Source: Rhipicephalus microplus (lineage: Eukaryota; Arthropoda; Arachnida; Ixodida; Ixodidae). Taken from it: a DNA stretch of 64,000 bases. Below are positions 54,585-64,000 of the stretch, piece after piece. The stretch is from the NCBI RefSeq assembly GCF_043290135.1, contig NC_134707.1, forward strand, positions 134,293,319-134,357,318, read 5' to 3'. Below the pieces are notes generated by a model that did no database searches, was not told where the DNA came from, and saw nothing but the letters and a program-made list of their open reading frames with translations. Both the position numbers and the translations under genes were made by a program. Positions within the stretch are counted from its first letter, which is position 1. The number at the start of each line of letters is the position of its first letter.

Positions 54585-55980
54585 CAGAATATCACATCGC
54601 ACAGTGAATCGACTACATATAGCGGCAAGCTGCATTCCCATTATTACGGGCGAAATGGGCACCGCCATTCAGGTATGTGATTCACATTGAACGACGGAAA
54701 TAAAACCAACACAGCTGAAACACACCGTATGGGAGTGTTGTCTGTTTGTTCTCGTTGAAAATGTGTTTACCAACAAGAAAAAAAAAGATTCGGTCCTTAC
54801 GATTTCTAATTCTTACGGAGACAAGAGAAAATTCAAGGACAACACTACACACAGCTGTCGCCCAGTTATTTATACCTCATAGCTGCTAACCTGCCGCAGC
54901 TTGAAATTTGGTAGAATCGTAGAGCGAGAGGCGCGGACCGGGCGTTTCGAAAGTAAATTGACATGTGGTCTTATTGCTGAACTAGGCTAAAAATTTTCGC
55001 TGTGTCTCTAGATATTGATGACCAATATTGTTTTAGACTCCAGCAACCCCTAACACTTCTTTCATAATTTTAGTTTGCTTTTGTGCAGGATGACTGCGTA
55101 ATGCAGCAAAGTTGCCCTGAAAAGCGTTCTGTAAGCGATACAAGAATCTAATAGTGTAGTACCACTACACCGATTTTTATTTTTGACGATGTTTTAGGGT
55201 TATTATCTGGAAGATATAGCGGGTATGCTCGCACAGCATGCTATGCCACCAAAGTAGAAGAAACGAATGAAGTGTCCCATGCATAGACACTCTTAAATTT
55301 TGAGAAATATTCCTAGTTCTGTGGGCATGGCTGCTATATCTCCCGACAAATAACCACAGTATTTCTGCGAAAGAAATAAATTGGGTACAGTGCTCTTTCG
55401 TTCATTTTGTTTTAGCTTGCTTTACGCTTCGTAGGGTATGCTTCCCGCAGTACGCGACTGTCATGCGGATGAGGAAACTAAGCTAGTGAAAGGGGCGTTA
55501 GAGATAGCGAAAATTAAAAAAAAAATAAGCGCCAGTATCATCGTCGAAGTTTAGAGACACAACGAACATCTTTAGTTTAAACAAAGAATGAGAGCCCATG
55601 CCAGTTTTTATTTGACACGCCCGCTCCCCGCTTCCCGCACCGCGTTTCTGCCAACATTCTAGCAGCGGCAGGTTAGCAGGTATGAGATGAATAACGGGGC
55701 GAGAGCTGTTTGTAGTGTTGTCAAAGCTTGAATTACCTCTTGTGCCCGTAAGAAGCGAAAATTTCATTGACCGGATTTCTTTGTTATACACAGTATAAAT
55801 GAGAACAAACAGACCACACTTCCAAGTTTCCTCTGTAAGTTGTGTTGGTTATCATTTTGTCATTCGTGCGGAATCGCATACTTCAAAAGTAGTGGCCATT
55901 TAGGCTGCAACCCTGGAGACACAGCTTGGCGCTATATGCAGCCACTTCACTGTGCGATGTTCTACTTGTAAGTGTCATCA
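54585..55980. repeat. Large diverged inverted repeat (two arms of about 490 bp)
   Basis: Left arm about 54585-55075, right arm about 55490-55980, spacer about 410 bp. Matching blocks include ACATCGCACAGTGAA, TGTCTGTTTGTTCTC (left) with GAGAACAAACAGACCACA (right), CTGCTAACCTGCCGC with its reverse complement, and CGCTGTGTCTCTA. Arms are diverged, roughly 70-75% by eye. It is either one foldback element or two opposed copies of an unknown repeat. Confidence 0.65.
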
Positions 55981-56239
55981 TGATCACAGAGGCTGGCGCG
56001 TCCATCACCTACCATAAATGTAAGTACCGGCTATTTTTCTTCCAGGAGGCAGTGGCTAGACTGGTTTAATGACGGCGTTGAAACTTATTTATTTGTAGTA
56101 ATGTATTGCTGGGTAGTTTGCGCAGGGGAAAGTTCGAATCCTGGCTGCCGCTCGGTGAATCCCACCAGTCAGCTCGACTGAGTTGATTGTCCAGGTTCTC
56201 GCTGTGCGGCGATTCCTCCTATCGGTCTGTTGTCGAAGG
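55981..56239. other. Short region without recognised feature
   Basis: No gene or named repeat seen. Confidence 0.25.
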
Positions 56240-56417
56240 CGATTATACAATTAAAAAATGGCAGCATATCCACTGGGCGAATGATGGAGGGTGGGCGAAG
56301 CATCCGTCCGTCCATTAGTTCTTGCTTCCGTCCGTCCATGCATCCGTTTGTGCGTGCGTCTGTTCATGCGTCGGCACGTCCATCTCTGTGTTCATCCATG
56401 CATCCGCCCCTGCGTCC
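56240..56417 (+). repeat. Foldback/CCGT repeat family, copy c (left part)
   Basis: ATGGCAGCATATCCACTGGG and GAATGATGGAGGGTGGG precede the CCGT array, as at 15385. LINE E interrupts the copy after CCTGCGTCC (56409-56417), and it resumes at 59241. Confidence 0.75.
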
Positions 56418-56722
56418 GTCAGTTACTCAGTTACTCAGTTTCAGCTTATTTCGGACATAGTTACATGACATGAAATTTGTCCACGAGGCAAAGCAAAAGG
56501 AGATTCGCATGTCCCCTGACGAGGCTTTCACCCCGGACTTACACGTCAGACAGCCAGGAGCAAAATCAGAGAAATTAAGTACAATGCTCACTGCACAACT
56601 TATATAAACAAAAAAACGAACAGTAAAGAACACATTAGGACAAAAATTGTACAAAGTTTACATTGTTCAGGTTTAACAGTTTATAAAGTTACATAAATAT
56701 ACAAAATTACATATTTTCTTGT

Positions 56723-59220
56723 TCAAAGCAAAATAATTGTAATTTCAAGGAGGCAGAGAGTAGCTTTACTTGTTTTTTTAAAACGAGAAATACTTGAGTT
56801 CTGATTAGCCAATTCGATTAGGGATGGGTATGCATTCAGCAATGAAACAATCTGATAATCTATAGCTTTAGTACCATAATTAGTTCTTGGTCTTGATCCC
56901 GTGAATGAAATAGTGCCAAGGTCATATGCCACTTGTCTGTTTAGATATTTGCTTGAGAACATGGTGCGATCACGTTTGAATTCGCGGAAAATCATTGCTA
57001 TCAAAGAAAGCTGATATATCTCTGAGAATGGTGGTACGTTCAGACTTCTATACAGAGAGTCAGTTGATGGGAGAGGATGGGAAGAAATCATTTTTAGGCT
57101 CCTTTTTTGTATAGAGGAAACACGTTCAGCATCTGTCTTGTTGCACGTACCCCAGCCTAGGTGACAATATGTTAGGTGGGAATGAATAAAAGGGAAGTAC
57201 AATTGTTTTATAACACGCAACGGCAATAAATATTTTAGCCTGTACAACATAGCAAGAGATCTAGATAGCTTAGCAGAAACATAATATATGTGCTCAGCCC
57301 AGCTGAGGTCAAACCTGAAAACGACTCCCAAGAAGCGGCAAGAGCTGACGGGCGTTATTATATTGTTATTTATACTCAATTCTTCATTATGAAGAAGTGG
57401 TTTATTTTTTGGACGAAATATTACGTACTGCGTTTTCTCTACGTTTAAGTTTATTTCGTTCACATTAAGCCAGTTATGAAGTTCTTTTTTGCCAGATATT
57501 AGCACGGTGCTCTATTAAATGTAGATCTGGACCAGAAAAGAAAAGGTCAGTGTCGTCGGCCTACATAGCTACGGCGGAAGTAAAATAGATGTTAGCGATA
57601 TGATTAATATATAAAAAAAGAGCAAAGGACCCAAAATAGATCCCTGTGGTACCCCAAAGTTTATCTTACCTAAGTCTGACTTAAATTCCTGAAGCTGTGT
57701 ATATTGCATTCTGCCTTCGAGGTAACTCTTGATTAATATAAGGGCCAGTCCACGGATACCACATGTTATTAGCTTATGAAACAAGAGTTCGTGTTCAATC
57801 GAATCAAACACTTTTCGAAGGTGAAGCAAAATTCTAACCGTAAAATATCGCTGTTCGAAATTACAAAATATCCTTTCTATTACCTGCAGTAGAGTAGATT
57901 ACACTGATTTTCCACATTGAAAGCCGTACTGGTGTTTCGAGATAATATTTTTAATTGAATAAAATGATACAATCATTTATATATAATACGCTCTGCGATT
58001 TTTAAAAAAAGAGGCAGTACTAAAATTGGTCGATAGTTATTCAGGTCAATTTTACTGCCACCTTTATGAACGACAGTAACGCGCGCAACCTTAATTTTCT
58101 CAAGGAAAATGTCAGTCTCCAACGTTCTGTTGCAGATTAAAGTTAGTGGGGCAGAAATGTCACAGATCACAGCTTTAATCGGCGAAACGCTGATTTCATC
58201 GTAACCGGGCGAGCACGTGTCTTTCAGTGCGAACACCGCAGATGCTATCTCTACATCTGAGGTAGGTCTTAAAAACACAGAATCCTTGTAGGCTGTAGGA
58301 ATGTAGGAAATAGCAGATTTCGAAGATTATGCTACCTTTTGGCCAAGAAAAGCACCTGACGTCAAAAAAATGCATACTAAACTGATTTGCAAGCGTCGTG
58401 CCAGAGATGGCTGTTCCATTTATGTGTAGATCAGTAGGTATACGTGGTCGTTCAATTCCTATGATTTTGCCCCGCCGCAGTGGTCTAGTGGCTAAGGTAC
58501 TCGGCTGCTGACCCGCAGGTCGCGGGTTGGAATCCCGGCTGCGGCGGCTGCATTTCCGATGGAGGCGGAAATGTTGTAGGCCCGTGTGCTCAGATTTGGG
58601 CACACGTTAAAGAACCCCAGATGGTCGAAATTTCCGGAGCCCTCCACTACGGCGTATCTCATAATCATATGGTGGTTTTGGGACGTTCAACCCCACATAT
58701 CAATCATCAATTCCTATGATTTTGTTAACAGCACCCCAAAGTCGCTCAGCGTTAATAATTAGTGGCGAAATCTTATTTTGATAATATGAATTTTTTTGCC
58801 TTCTTTAGGTCCAAGCTTAACTTATTCTTATATTTTTTAAACTAGACTAAATCTGCCTTATTCTTTGTTTTCAGGAAACGAGCAAACATGAAGTCTTTTT
58901 CTTTAATGCGTTTAAATATTGACGGTGTCCACTCCTTTCCACTCTTTTCTACTTTTTTGTGCTTCTTAACCATAACGCGTGGAAAAGCGTAATTGTAGTT
59001 CTCACTGATTTTTTGAATGAAGATATCATAAGCTTTTGATGTATCAGATTCGCGGTACAATTCATTTCAGCTAGTTTCACTCATTAAAGAACAGAAGTTC
59101 GTAATGCTAGTGGGGTTTATTATCCGACACGTGTAATTAGATTTTGATACTTGTTTTTTTAGGGCGAACAGAGCCAAATTGGCAAATGGTCACTCACTCC
59201 CGACGAAAACACACCAGACA
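56723..59220 (-). pseudogene. LINE E reverse transcriptase with endonuclease end
   Basis: From right to left: VFSSGVSDHLPIWLCSP (59159-59210), the region before RT (VMVKKHKKVEKSGKEWTP near 58980), then SINE iv. RT follows: SPGYDEISVSPIKAV near 58200, VVHKGGSKIDLNNYRPI near 58040, LRKVFDSIEHELLFHKL near 57810 and GVPQGSILGPLLF near 57650. The palm box ADDTDLFFSGPD lies near 57555, with a stop in place of the first residue. The thumb and tail run to 56723 (KTQYVIFRPKNKP, SCRFLGVVF). Resembles Jockey-type elements. Multiple stops; inactive. Confidence 0.8.
58470..58706 (+). mobile_element. Full-length tRNA-derived SINE (iv) in LINE E
   Basis: Begins CCCCGCCGCAGTGGTCTAG and has B-box-like GCGGGTTGGAATCCCGG. 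Flanked by the perfect 18-bp duplication TCAATTCCTATGATTTTG (58452-58469 and 58707-58724). Inserted in the plus orientation into the minus-strand LINE E. Confidence 0.97.
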
Positions 59221-59240
59221 CTGTTTTCCTGATGAAAACG

Positions 59241-59811
59241 CCTGCGTCCATTCGTCCGTGTAGCCATCCGTGCGTCCGTCCATGCATCTGTCTGTGTGTC
59301 GGTTCGTCTATCTCGTGAACACTCCAAGTACCACCATCTCGCATGTTTTCATCTTATATTCCCCATATAGAAGCTCCGACATCCAGCGGACATTCCAAGG
59401 AATAAACGAGAGGTGGCACACGCACACTTGCTGACGGCTTGCGCTTTGCGTCTACTTCCCACCTTTAACCACCTCAAGTCCATCGTATATACTAGTTCAC
59501 TGTATTCATGGCACTGTGGCCCAACGCTCGCAAAACCTTTCTAAAGCTTAGGAGGTTACGCCAAGTGAGTATACCAAAGCAACCCTTTCTTATCAGATTG
59601 TGCTCAATGTACATGCCAATGGCTGCTAATGGGGAATGAAAGACACGACAATTCGGCTTTTAGTTAACGCGCACGCTGCGATTTTTTTATTGTTAACAAC
59701 GCACAGGAGAAATCTCCCACCGGCGCCACTTTGCAGGTTAAAGCGTAAGACATGTCACGTACTACTATGAGGGACAAACAGGTGCTGCTTTAAGGAGCTT
59801 CGCCCCTAAAA
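59241..59811 (+). repeat. Foldback/CCGT repeat family, copy c (right part)
   Basis: After the LINE the CCGT array resumes (to about 59320), then CCAAGTACCACCATC, GCTTGCGCTTTGCGTC and the uninterrupted GTATATACTAGTTCACTG (the empty site matching element B's insertion point). CATGCCAATGGCTGCTAATG and the end AAGGAGCTTCGCCCCTAAAA follow. Confidence 0.75.
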
Positions 59812-60000
59812 GTAACATTTCACGCAACCATACTGAAAAAGAAACACCGTAAAGATTACTTGTTGAGCGCGCCTAGAATCGAGATCGCAGAGCAACAATT
59901 ATCGCATCATGCATTGCCCACTGCGGCAGGAAATTCGAGTGGTAGGGCTTTCGCACAGCCGCCATAGAGGGCGACATGACTGTTGAAAAAAAAAACACAA

Positions 60001-60393
60001 AAATCACCAGAAATCCACGGAGTGAATGATGAGTGGTGTGAAGCGTGCATTCGTTCATTATACCATCCGCGCATGCGTTCCTCTGTCCATCCATGCATGC
60101 GTCCATCTGTCCGTCCGTTTGTGCGTACGTAGGTACGTCTGCTCATCCGTCCGTGCATGCGCCTGTCCGCTGGTAGGTCCGTTCGTTCGTCTATTCGTGT
60201 GTATGTGCCTGCGTCTGCCCGTCTGCCCATGCATACGTCCTTCTTCCCGCCCGTTCATGCATGCGTCCAGCCGTCCTCGCCTGTGTCCATCTTTCCGTGC
60301 TTGCATCTGTTCGTCTGACCGTCCGGGGATGTGTCCGTCTATCTGTCCTTTCAACCATTTCTCCGTCTGTGCATGCGTTCACCCCTCGGACCG
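60001..60393 (+). repeat. CCGT-type array, copy d
   Basis: ATCCACGGAGTGAATGATGA leads into about 350 bases of CCGT/CCAT/CGTG-rich sequence. This is the longest array in the window. Peptides on either strand (Arg/Asp/Gly or Cys/Val rich) are artefacts of the repeat. Confidence 0.75.
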
Positions 60394-60406
60394 TGCATGC
60401 TGATGA

Positions 60407-61129
60407 ATGATGGATTATTATTTTTTATTCAAAATACTTTACAGGCCCACTGAAGGGCAATGAGTAAGAAGGGCATTAGTATACAAACGAAATAACAATA
60501 AAGGAGAAAAGCAGACGAGAAAATATATACATATATAAAAGATTACAAAAATCAAGGTGTAACAGCGTTATACAATACTAGAGTGCAACGAAATCAGGTT
60601 GTCACAAAAAATTGCACGGTTACAAATAGATACAACATAATCCGGAAGGCCATTCCAATATGCAATGGCTCGAAACAGTGATGATAAGTTCAATGCCTGC
60701 GTGTGACCATGAATGCGCATAAAACTACGCACATTGTGAATGCGCTGGGAAGTGCGCGCAGGAGAATAAAGTGGCAAACAGTGAATTTCGTTACTATAAA
60801 TGTACCTATGAAACAGACATAAAAGAGCAATGTTGCGGCGTATTTCTAGTGACTGAAATGCAGGGTCTTGTTTTATTAGGGTAACACTTGAATGATAGTC
60901 GTAGTTTCCGGAGATGAATCTCGCTGCCCTATTCATGACAGCTTCCAACATACGTACCAAGTAATCTTGATATGGTGACCATGTGGGTGATGCATACTCT
61001 ATATGTAGGGTTTAACGTCCCAAAACCACTAAATGATTATGATAGACGCTGTAGTGAAGGGCTCCGGAAATTTCGACCACCTGGGTTTCTTTACCGTGCG
61101 CCCAAATCTGAGCACACGGGCCTACAACA
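60407..61129 (-). mobile_element. SINE-LINE chimera with 13-bp target duplication
   Basis: TGCATGCTGATGA at 60394-60406 and 61130-61142 flanks one unit. On the minus strand the unit starts with a 5'-truncated SINE body (61129 to about 61001: GTTGTAGGCCCGTGTGCTCA to AAACCCTACATAT) and passes directly into the last 590 bases of a CR1-like LINE. A tail AATAAAAAATAATAATCCATC ends it. A single pair of duplications around both parts suggests one insertion of a chimeric cDNA. Confidence 0.75.
60568..60999 (-). pseudogene. C-terminal piece of a CR1-like LINE RT
   Basis: The frame reads EYASPTWSPYQDYLVRM, then EAVMNRAARFISGNYDYHS and VTLIKQDPAFQSLEIRRNI. Near the end is FRAIAYWNGLPDYVV. These match the tail of LINE D in order. 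The piece is open to its stop at 60568 but lacks the catalytic domains. Confidence 0.8.
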
Positions 61130-61150
61130 TGCATGCTGATGATGATATGA

Positions 61151-61189
61151 TGATAATATGTGGGGTTTAACGTCCGAAAACCAACATAT
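61151..61189 (-). mobile_element. SINE fragment (vii) beside element F
   Basis: TATGTGGGGTTTAACGTCC and AAAACCAACATAT are the 3' end of a minus-strand SINE. The LTR of element F starts right after ATAT, so F inserted into this SINE. Confidence 0.75.
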
Positions 61190-61366
61190 TGTCACGGAAG
61201 TGAGAATAGCCGAAATAAAGAAAGAAGCAAAGAAATCTACGGTGTGTACGCGGAGTCATTCAGCCTAGGTGGTGGCACACGAACAACAACAACGCGAGAG
61301 CTATTACAGTCTTCATCTTCGTCGCCTCAATGGAGCATTCCCTCTTGTTCGTCAGAGCTTTAAACA
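61190..61366 (-). repeat. 3' LTR of element F
   Basis: Plus strand begins TGTCACGGAAG and ends CTTTAAACA, so the minus strand runs TGTTTAAAG to CCGTGACA. It adjoins a purine-rich GGCGGAGGCTATA. The partner LTR is outside the window, so limits are inferred. Confidence 0.65.
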
Positions 61367-61402
61367 TATAGCCTCCGCCGCGGGGAGCACCTTCGCGGCG
61401 CT
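61367..61402 (-). other. PPT and pre-PPT hairpin of element F
   Basis: Minus strand AGCGCCGCGAAGGTGCT (61386-61402) folds as a 6-bp stem with one G-U pair and a five-base loop. CCCC and the purine-rich GCGGCGGAGGCTATA follow. Confidence 0.5.
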
Positions 61403-62750
61403 TATGAAAGAGAACGATTGTGGCTGGTGAAGTACGGCTTTAGACGCGACACGTGCAAAATGTCTCTCGAGGGGGCTGACGATGAAGATGCAGTGTCCCA
61501 TGCGGCAATTTCAGACGTACCCTCCGTGAGCTGGCGCAAGACTTTATAGGGCCCGGGATATCGAAGAAGCAGCTCGAATGACAGGCCAACTTGGCGGCAA
61601 GGTGTCCAGAGCAGGACCAATAATCCTGGGGAGTATAAGACAGTCAGGTGATGGCTGTCGTATCGTGACATCTGAGAGAGCTGTGATGCACAAAGACGAT
61701 CCCGGTCTATCTTGCGAGCTGCTGAAACTCGAGCAGTTGCATCGTGGGCGTACTCTGTAGGAGTGTAGATATCTGACAATAGAAGAGTTTCAAAAGGTAA
61801 GCTGGGGTTGTGGCCTTAAAAAGATAGAAGGGGAAAAACCTGCGTTGTCGTTGCGGGAAAATTTGTAGGCGAACGTCACATAAGGAAGAGTGTGATCCCA
61901 ATCCAGGTGGTCCACGGCAACATAAAGTGGTCGACGTGTGATTGAGGCGCTCAGTGGTGGGTGTTACGCAGTAGTGAGCTTATGATGCGTAGAACACGAG
62001 CGATGCGTGATGCGTAGAACACCATCATTGGTTAGCAGTTGACGCGGAGCTCCATGGTGAATATGACGTCGTTCAGCAGAAAGTCTGCGACGCCAGTAGC
62101 GCAACTTATCGGTAGTGCTCGCGTGATAGCATATCGTGTGGCGTAATCAGTAATGCCTGTAATCCACTCATTTCCCCTTAAAGACGCAGGAAATGATCCG
62201 ATGAGATCGAGGCCTACGCGGTAAAAAGGGTCGACAGGATTGTATATAAGTTGCAGTGGACCGGGAGGTGACAACGAAAAATGCTCATGGCGTTGGCAGA
62301 GTTTGCAAGGTGCAACATATTGGCGCATGACTTTTAGAGCCCTGGCCAGAAGAATCGACGCCGTACACGATCATACGCGTTAGTTGCTCCGAGGTGTCCG
62401 GTGGTTGGGACGCCGTGAAGCTGTTCAAGAATAGTGGAGTGAGGCGCTGAGGAAACAACTAGTCTAGGAGCTCTTGGCCTTCGGAGCTCGTGTTACGCCG
62501 GTAGAGAATGCTGTCACAACGAACAAACAAGTGGAAGGACAGGTTGGGGTCGTGTGGACATAGACCATGGATAATGGACTGCAGTTTGGCCTTCTTGAGC
62601 TGTTCACTGCGTTTGTCGGTGATGTCAGATATGGCAAAAACGCAGCCGTCAGGATCATACGCTGAGCGCTCAGGGGGATCTAAAGGGGGCGAGATAAACA
62701 CTCAGCATCCTGGTGCATTTGGCCAGATGTGTATGTTGCGTCAAACGTGT

Positions 62751-62987
62751 GCCCCGCCATGGTGGTCTAGTGGTTAAGGTACTCGGCTGCTGACCCGCAG
62801 GTGGCGGGTTCCGATGCCGCCTGCAGCGGCTACATTTCCGATGCAAACGGAAATGTTGTAGGCCCGTGCGCTCAGATTTGGGTGCACGGTAAAGAACCCC
62901 AGGTGGTCGAAATTTCCGGAGCCCTTCACTATGGCGTCTCTCATAGTCATATGGTAGTTTTGGGACGTTAGACACTACAAATCATTA
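62751..62987 (+). mobile_element. Full-length tRNA-derived SINE (v) in element F
   Basis: Begins GCCCCGCCATGGTGGTCTAG and has the body block CATTTCCGATGCAAACGGA. Flanked by the perfect 12-bp duplication CGTCAAACGTGT (62739-62750 and 62988-62999). The B-box region is mutated (GCGGGTTCCGATGCC). Confidence 0.95.
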
Positions 62988-63293
62988 CGTCAAACGTGTA
63001 TTCTTGAAGCTTCACAGCCCAACGACCAAGTTTTCCAATAGCTTTTTTGAGGAATGATAACGAGCAGAGAGCGCTGTGATCTGTGATTACTGAAAATGAG
63101 TGGCTAAATAAGTATGGTCAGAAAGTTCCGACTGACCAAACAAGTTCGAGGCACTCGTGCTCAGTGATCGAAAACTTGCATTCGGACTGGGAAAGGAGTC
63201 CACAGGAGCAGGCATTGGTGCGATTTTGTCCTTGTTGCCAGTGAGCGAGAACTGCACCAATGGCACATTCGCTGGCATCGGTGTGAACTTCAG

Positions 63294-63306
63294 GGGGGGG
63301 GGGGGG
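63294..63306. repeat. Poly-G tract
   Basis: An uninterrupted run of about 13 to 14 G within the damaged RNase H region of element F; a likely sequencing or slippage hot spot. Confidence 0.85.
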
Positions 63307-64000
63307 CTGACAGGTCTAAATGAGCTAAAATGGGAGGGCAGGTGAGCAAAGCAGTATTTTTGCGAAATGCATCAGCTTGCTGGGGACCCTTAGAAAACGG
63401 CATATCCTTCCTCAGATCTTCTGTCTATGGTCGGGCAAAAGTTCCTGACAAAACGTCGAAAGTAAGAACATAGGCCGACAAAGCTGCGTACATCTTTCGT
63501 GGAACGTGGTACGAGAAAATCTTTGACAACCAGAATTTCGTCAGGATCAGGTTGGATGCCTAGAGCACTGACAAAGTGGCCGAGCACAGTTATTGCTCGG
63601 TGACGAAAATGGCACTTGGAAGAGTTGAGCTGGAGGTTTACGTTTCTGCAAGAACCGCTGACAGGCGGCTAAAATGGTTTTCCAACGTCGTTGAGAGTAC
63701 AATGACGTCATCGACGCAACAAAGGCATGTGAACCGTTTGTATTCACAATGGAGAGAGGCCATCACCCTTTAAAACGTATCTAAAACGTTGCATAAACGA
63801 AATGACATTACTTTAAACTGAAAAAGTTTGTGCGGCGTCCCAAAAGCTGTTTGTTCTTGGTCTTGGTCATCGATAGAGGAGAAGCATGCAGACCCGTGTA
63901 AGTAGTCGAGAGCATCTTCAATCCTTGACCAAGGGTAGACGTTCTTTCGCATGTCCTTGTTCAGGTGACGGGAGTATACGCAGAAGCGCCAGCTGCCGTC

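Larger units (their letters stand above)
56418..59240 (-). mobile_element. Jockey-like LINE E inserted in the CCGT repeat
   Basis: A minus-strand LINE flanked by CCTGCGTCC (56409-56417 and 59241-59249), a 9-bp target duplication. It has the endonuclease end (SDHLPIW near 59185), RT and 3' UTR, and a tail of ACTGAGTAACTGAGTAACTG repeats. It is split by SINE iv at 58470-58706. 5' truncated within the endonuclease. Stops throughout. Confidence 0.85.
61190..64000 (-). mobile_element. Ty3/gypsy element F (3' part, right side outside window)
   Basis: Minus-strand LTR element: 3' LTR 61190-61366, then pol read rightward to RT at the window edge. A SINE is inserted at 62751-62987. It differs in sequence from elements A, B and C. 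Frame breaks throughout show it is dead. The 5' LTR and gag are not in view. Confidence 0.85.
61403..64000 (-). pseudogene. pol: Broken pol of element F
   Basis: From right to left: RT blocks KNVYPWSRIEDALDYLHG near 63930 and FQFKVMSFRLCNVLDTF near 63800. The RT connection ([33 protein letters not shown]) lies near 63590-63440. A damaged RNase H (about 63350-63000) follows, then SINE v. The integrase zinc end (CKLCQRH) is near 62300, and the first catalytic Asp in VGLDLIGSFP near 62220. Later integrase core sequence is poorly preserved to about 61800. The C-terminal domain reads YPGPYKVLRQL near 61550 and DILHVSRLKPYF near 61435. Several stops and frame changes. Confidence 0.8.

Noticed and set aside
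54489..54680. Second exon candidate ending CAG/GTATGT
   Set aside because: The segment is part of the large inverted repeat and has a diverged counterpart in the other arm.
59155..59175. TTTTTTAGGGCGAA as a left terminal repeat of the CCGT family
   Set aside because: It lies inside the endonuclease end of LINE E (SDHLPIWLCSP), so the match to the AGGGGCGAAGC end is chance.
60026..60403. 125-codon and neighbouring frames
   Set aside because: The same CCGT-type low-complexity artefact.

Overview
The window looks like intergenic or intronic DNA from a hard tick (Ixodidae). It carries several copies of a tRNA-headed SINE that resembles the ixodid family known as Ruka. These sit among Ty3/gypsy, CR1-like, Jockey-like, RNase H-bearing LINE and Penelope-like elements, together with foldback and simple-sequence repeats. 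No complete host gene is visible. The only host-gene candidate is one 151-bp exon-like segment near 53.6 kb. The species call is an inference from repeat content.

Layout. 1-2577: 3' half of a decayed gypsy element (+), cut by the window edge. 2721-8007: complete but broken gypsy element A (-) with 179-bp LTRs and a GTTC target duplication. 8118-8690: LINE tail. 8691-12977: internally deleted gypsy element C (-) with a CR1-like LINE nested at 8992-9730. 12978-14530: RNase H-type LINE (+). 15786-21753: element B, a young gypsy element with nearly identical LTRs and intact gag and pol. 21899-26318: nearly full-length CR1-like LINE D (-) with a 2A-like motif before its ORF1. 26319-32235: foldback-family sequence, tRNA-like repeats, a (TATC)n tract and a 142-bp tandem array. 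32236-37480: RNase H-type LINE H (-) carrying a hairpin MITE and a Penelope-like element. 37481-43937: mostly unrecognised sequence with tandem duplications. 43943-48988: element G, an LTR element with 1138-bp LTRs that has a SCAN-like gag and a protease but no reverse transcriptase. 48994-56200: a fragment resembling the endonuclease/exonuclease/phosphatase fold, SINEs, MITEs, the candidate exon and a large inverted repeat. 56240-60410: a CCGT-rich repeat split by a Jockey-like LINE (E), which is itself split by a SINE. 60407-61129: a SINE-LINE chimera. 61190-64000: gypsy element F (-), entering from the right edge and itself carrying a SINE.

How it fits together. The region is an archive of nested transposition. 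Only element B looks capable of autonomous activity. Element G and the SINEs would need enzymes supplied in trans. The most unusual points are: a short hairpin just upstream of the polypurine tract in all six LTR elements; the 2A-like NPGP motif at the head of LINE D; the gag-protease-only element G; the SINE-LINE chimera with a perfect 13-bp target duplication; and roughly 205-bp direct repeats that meet both ends of LINE D.
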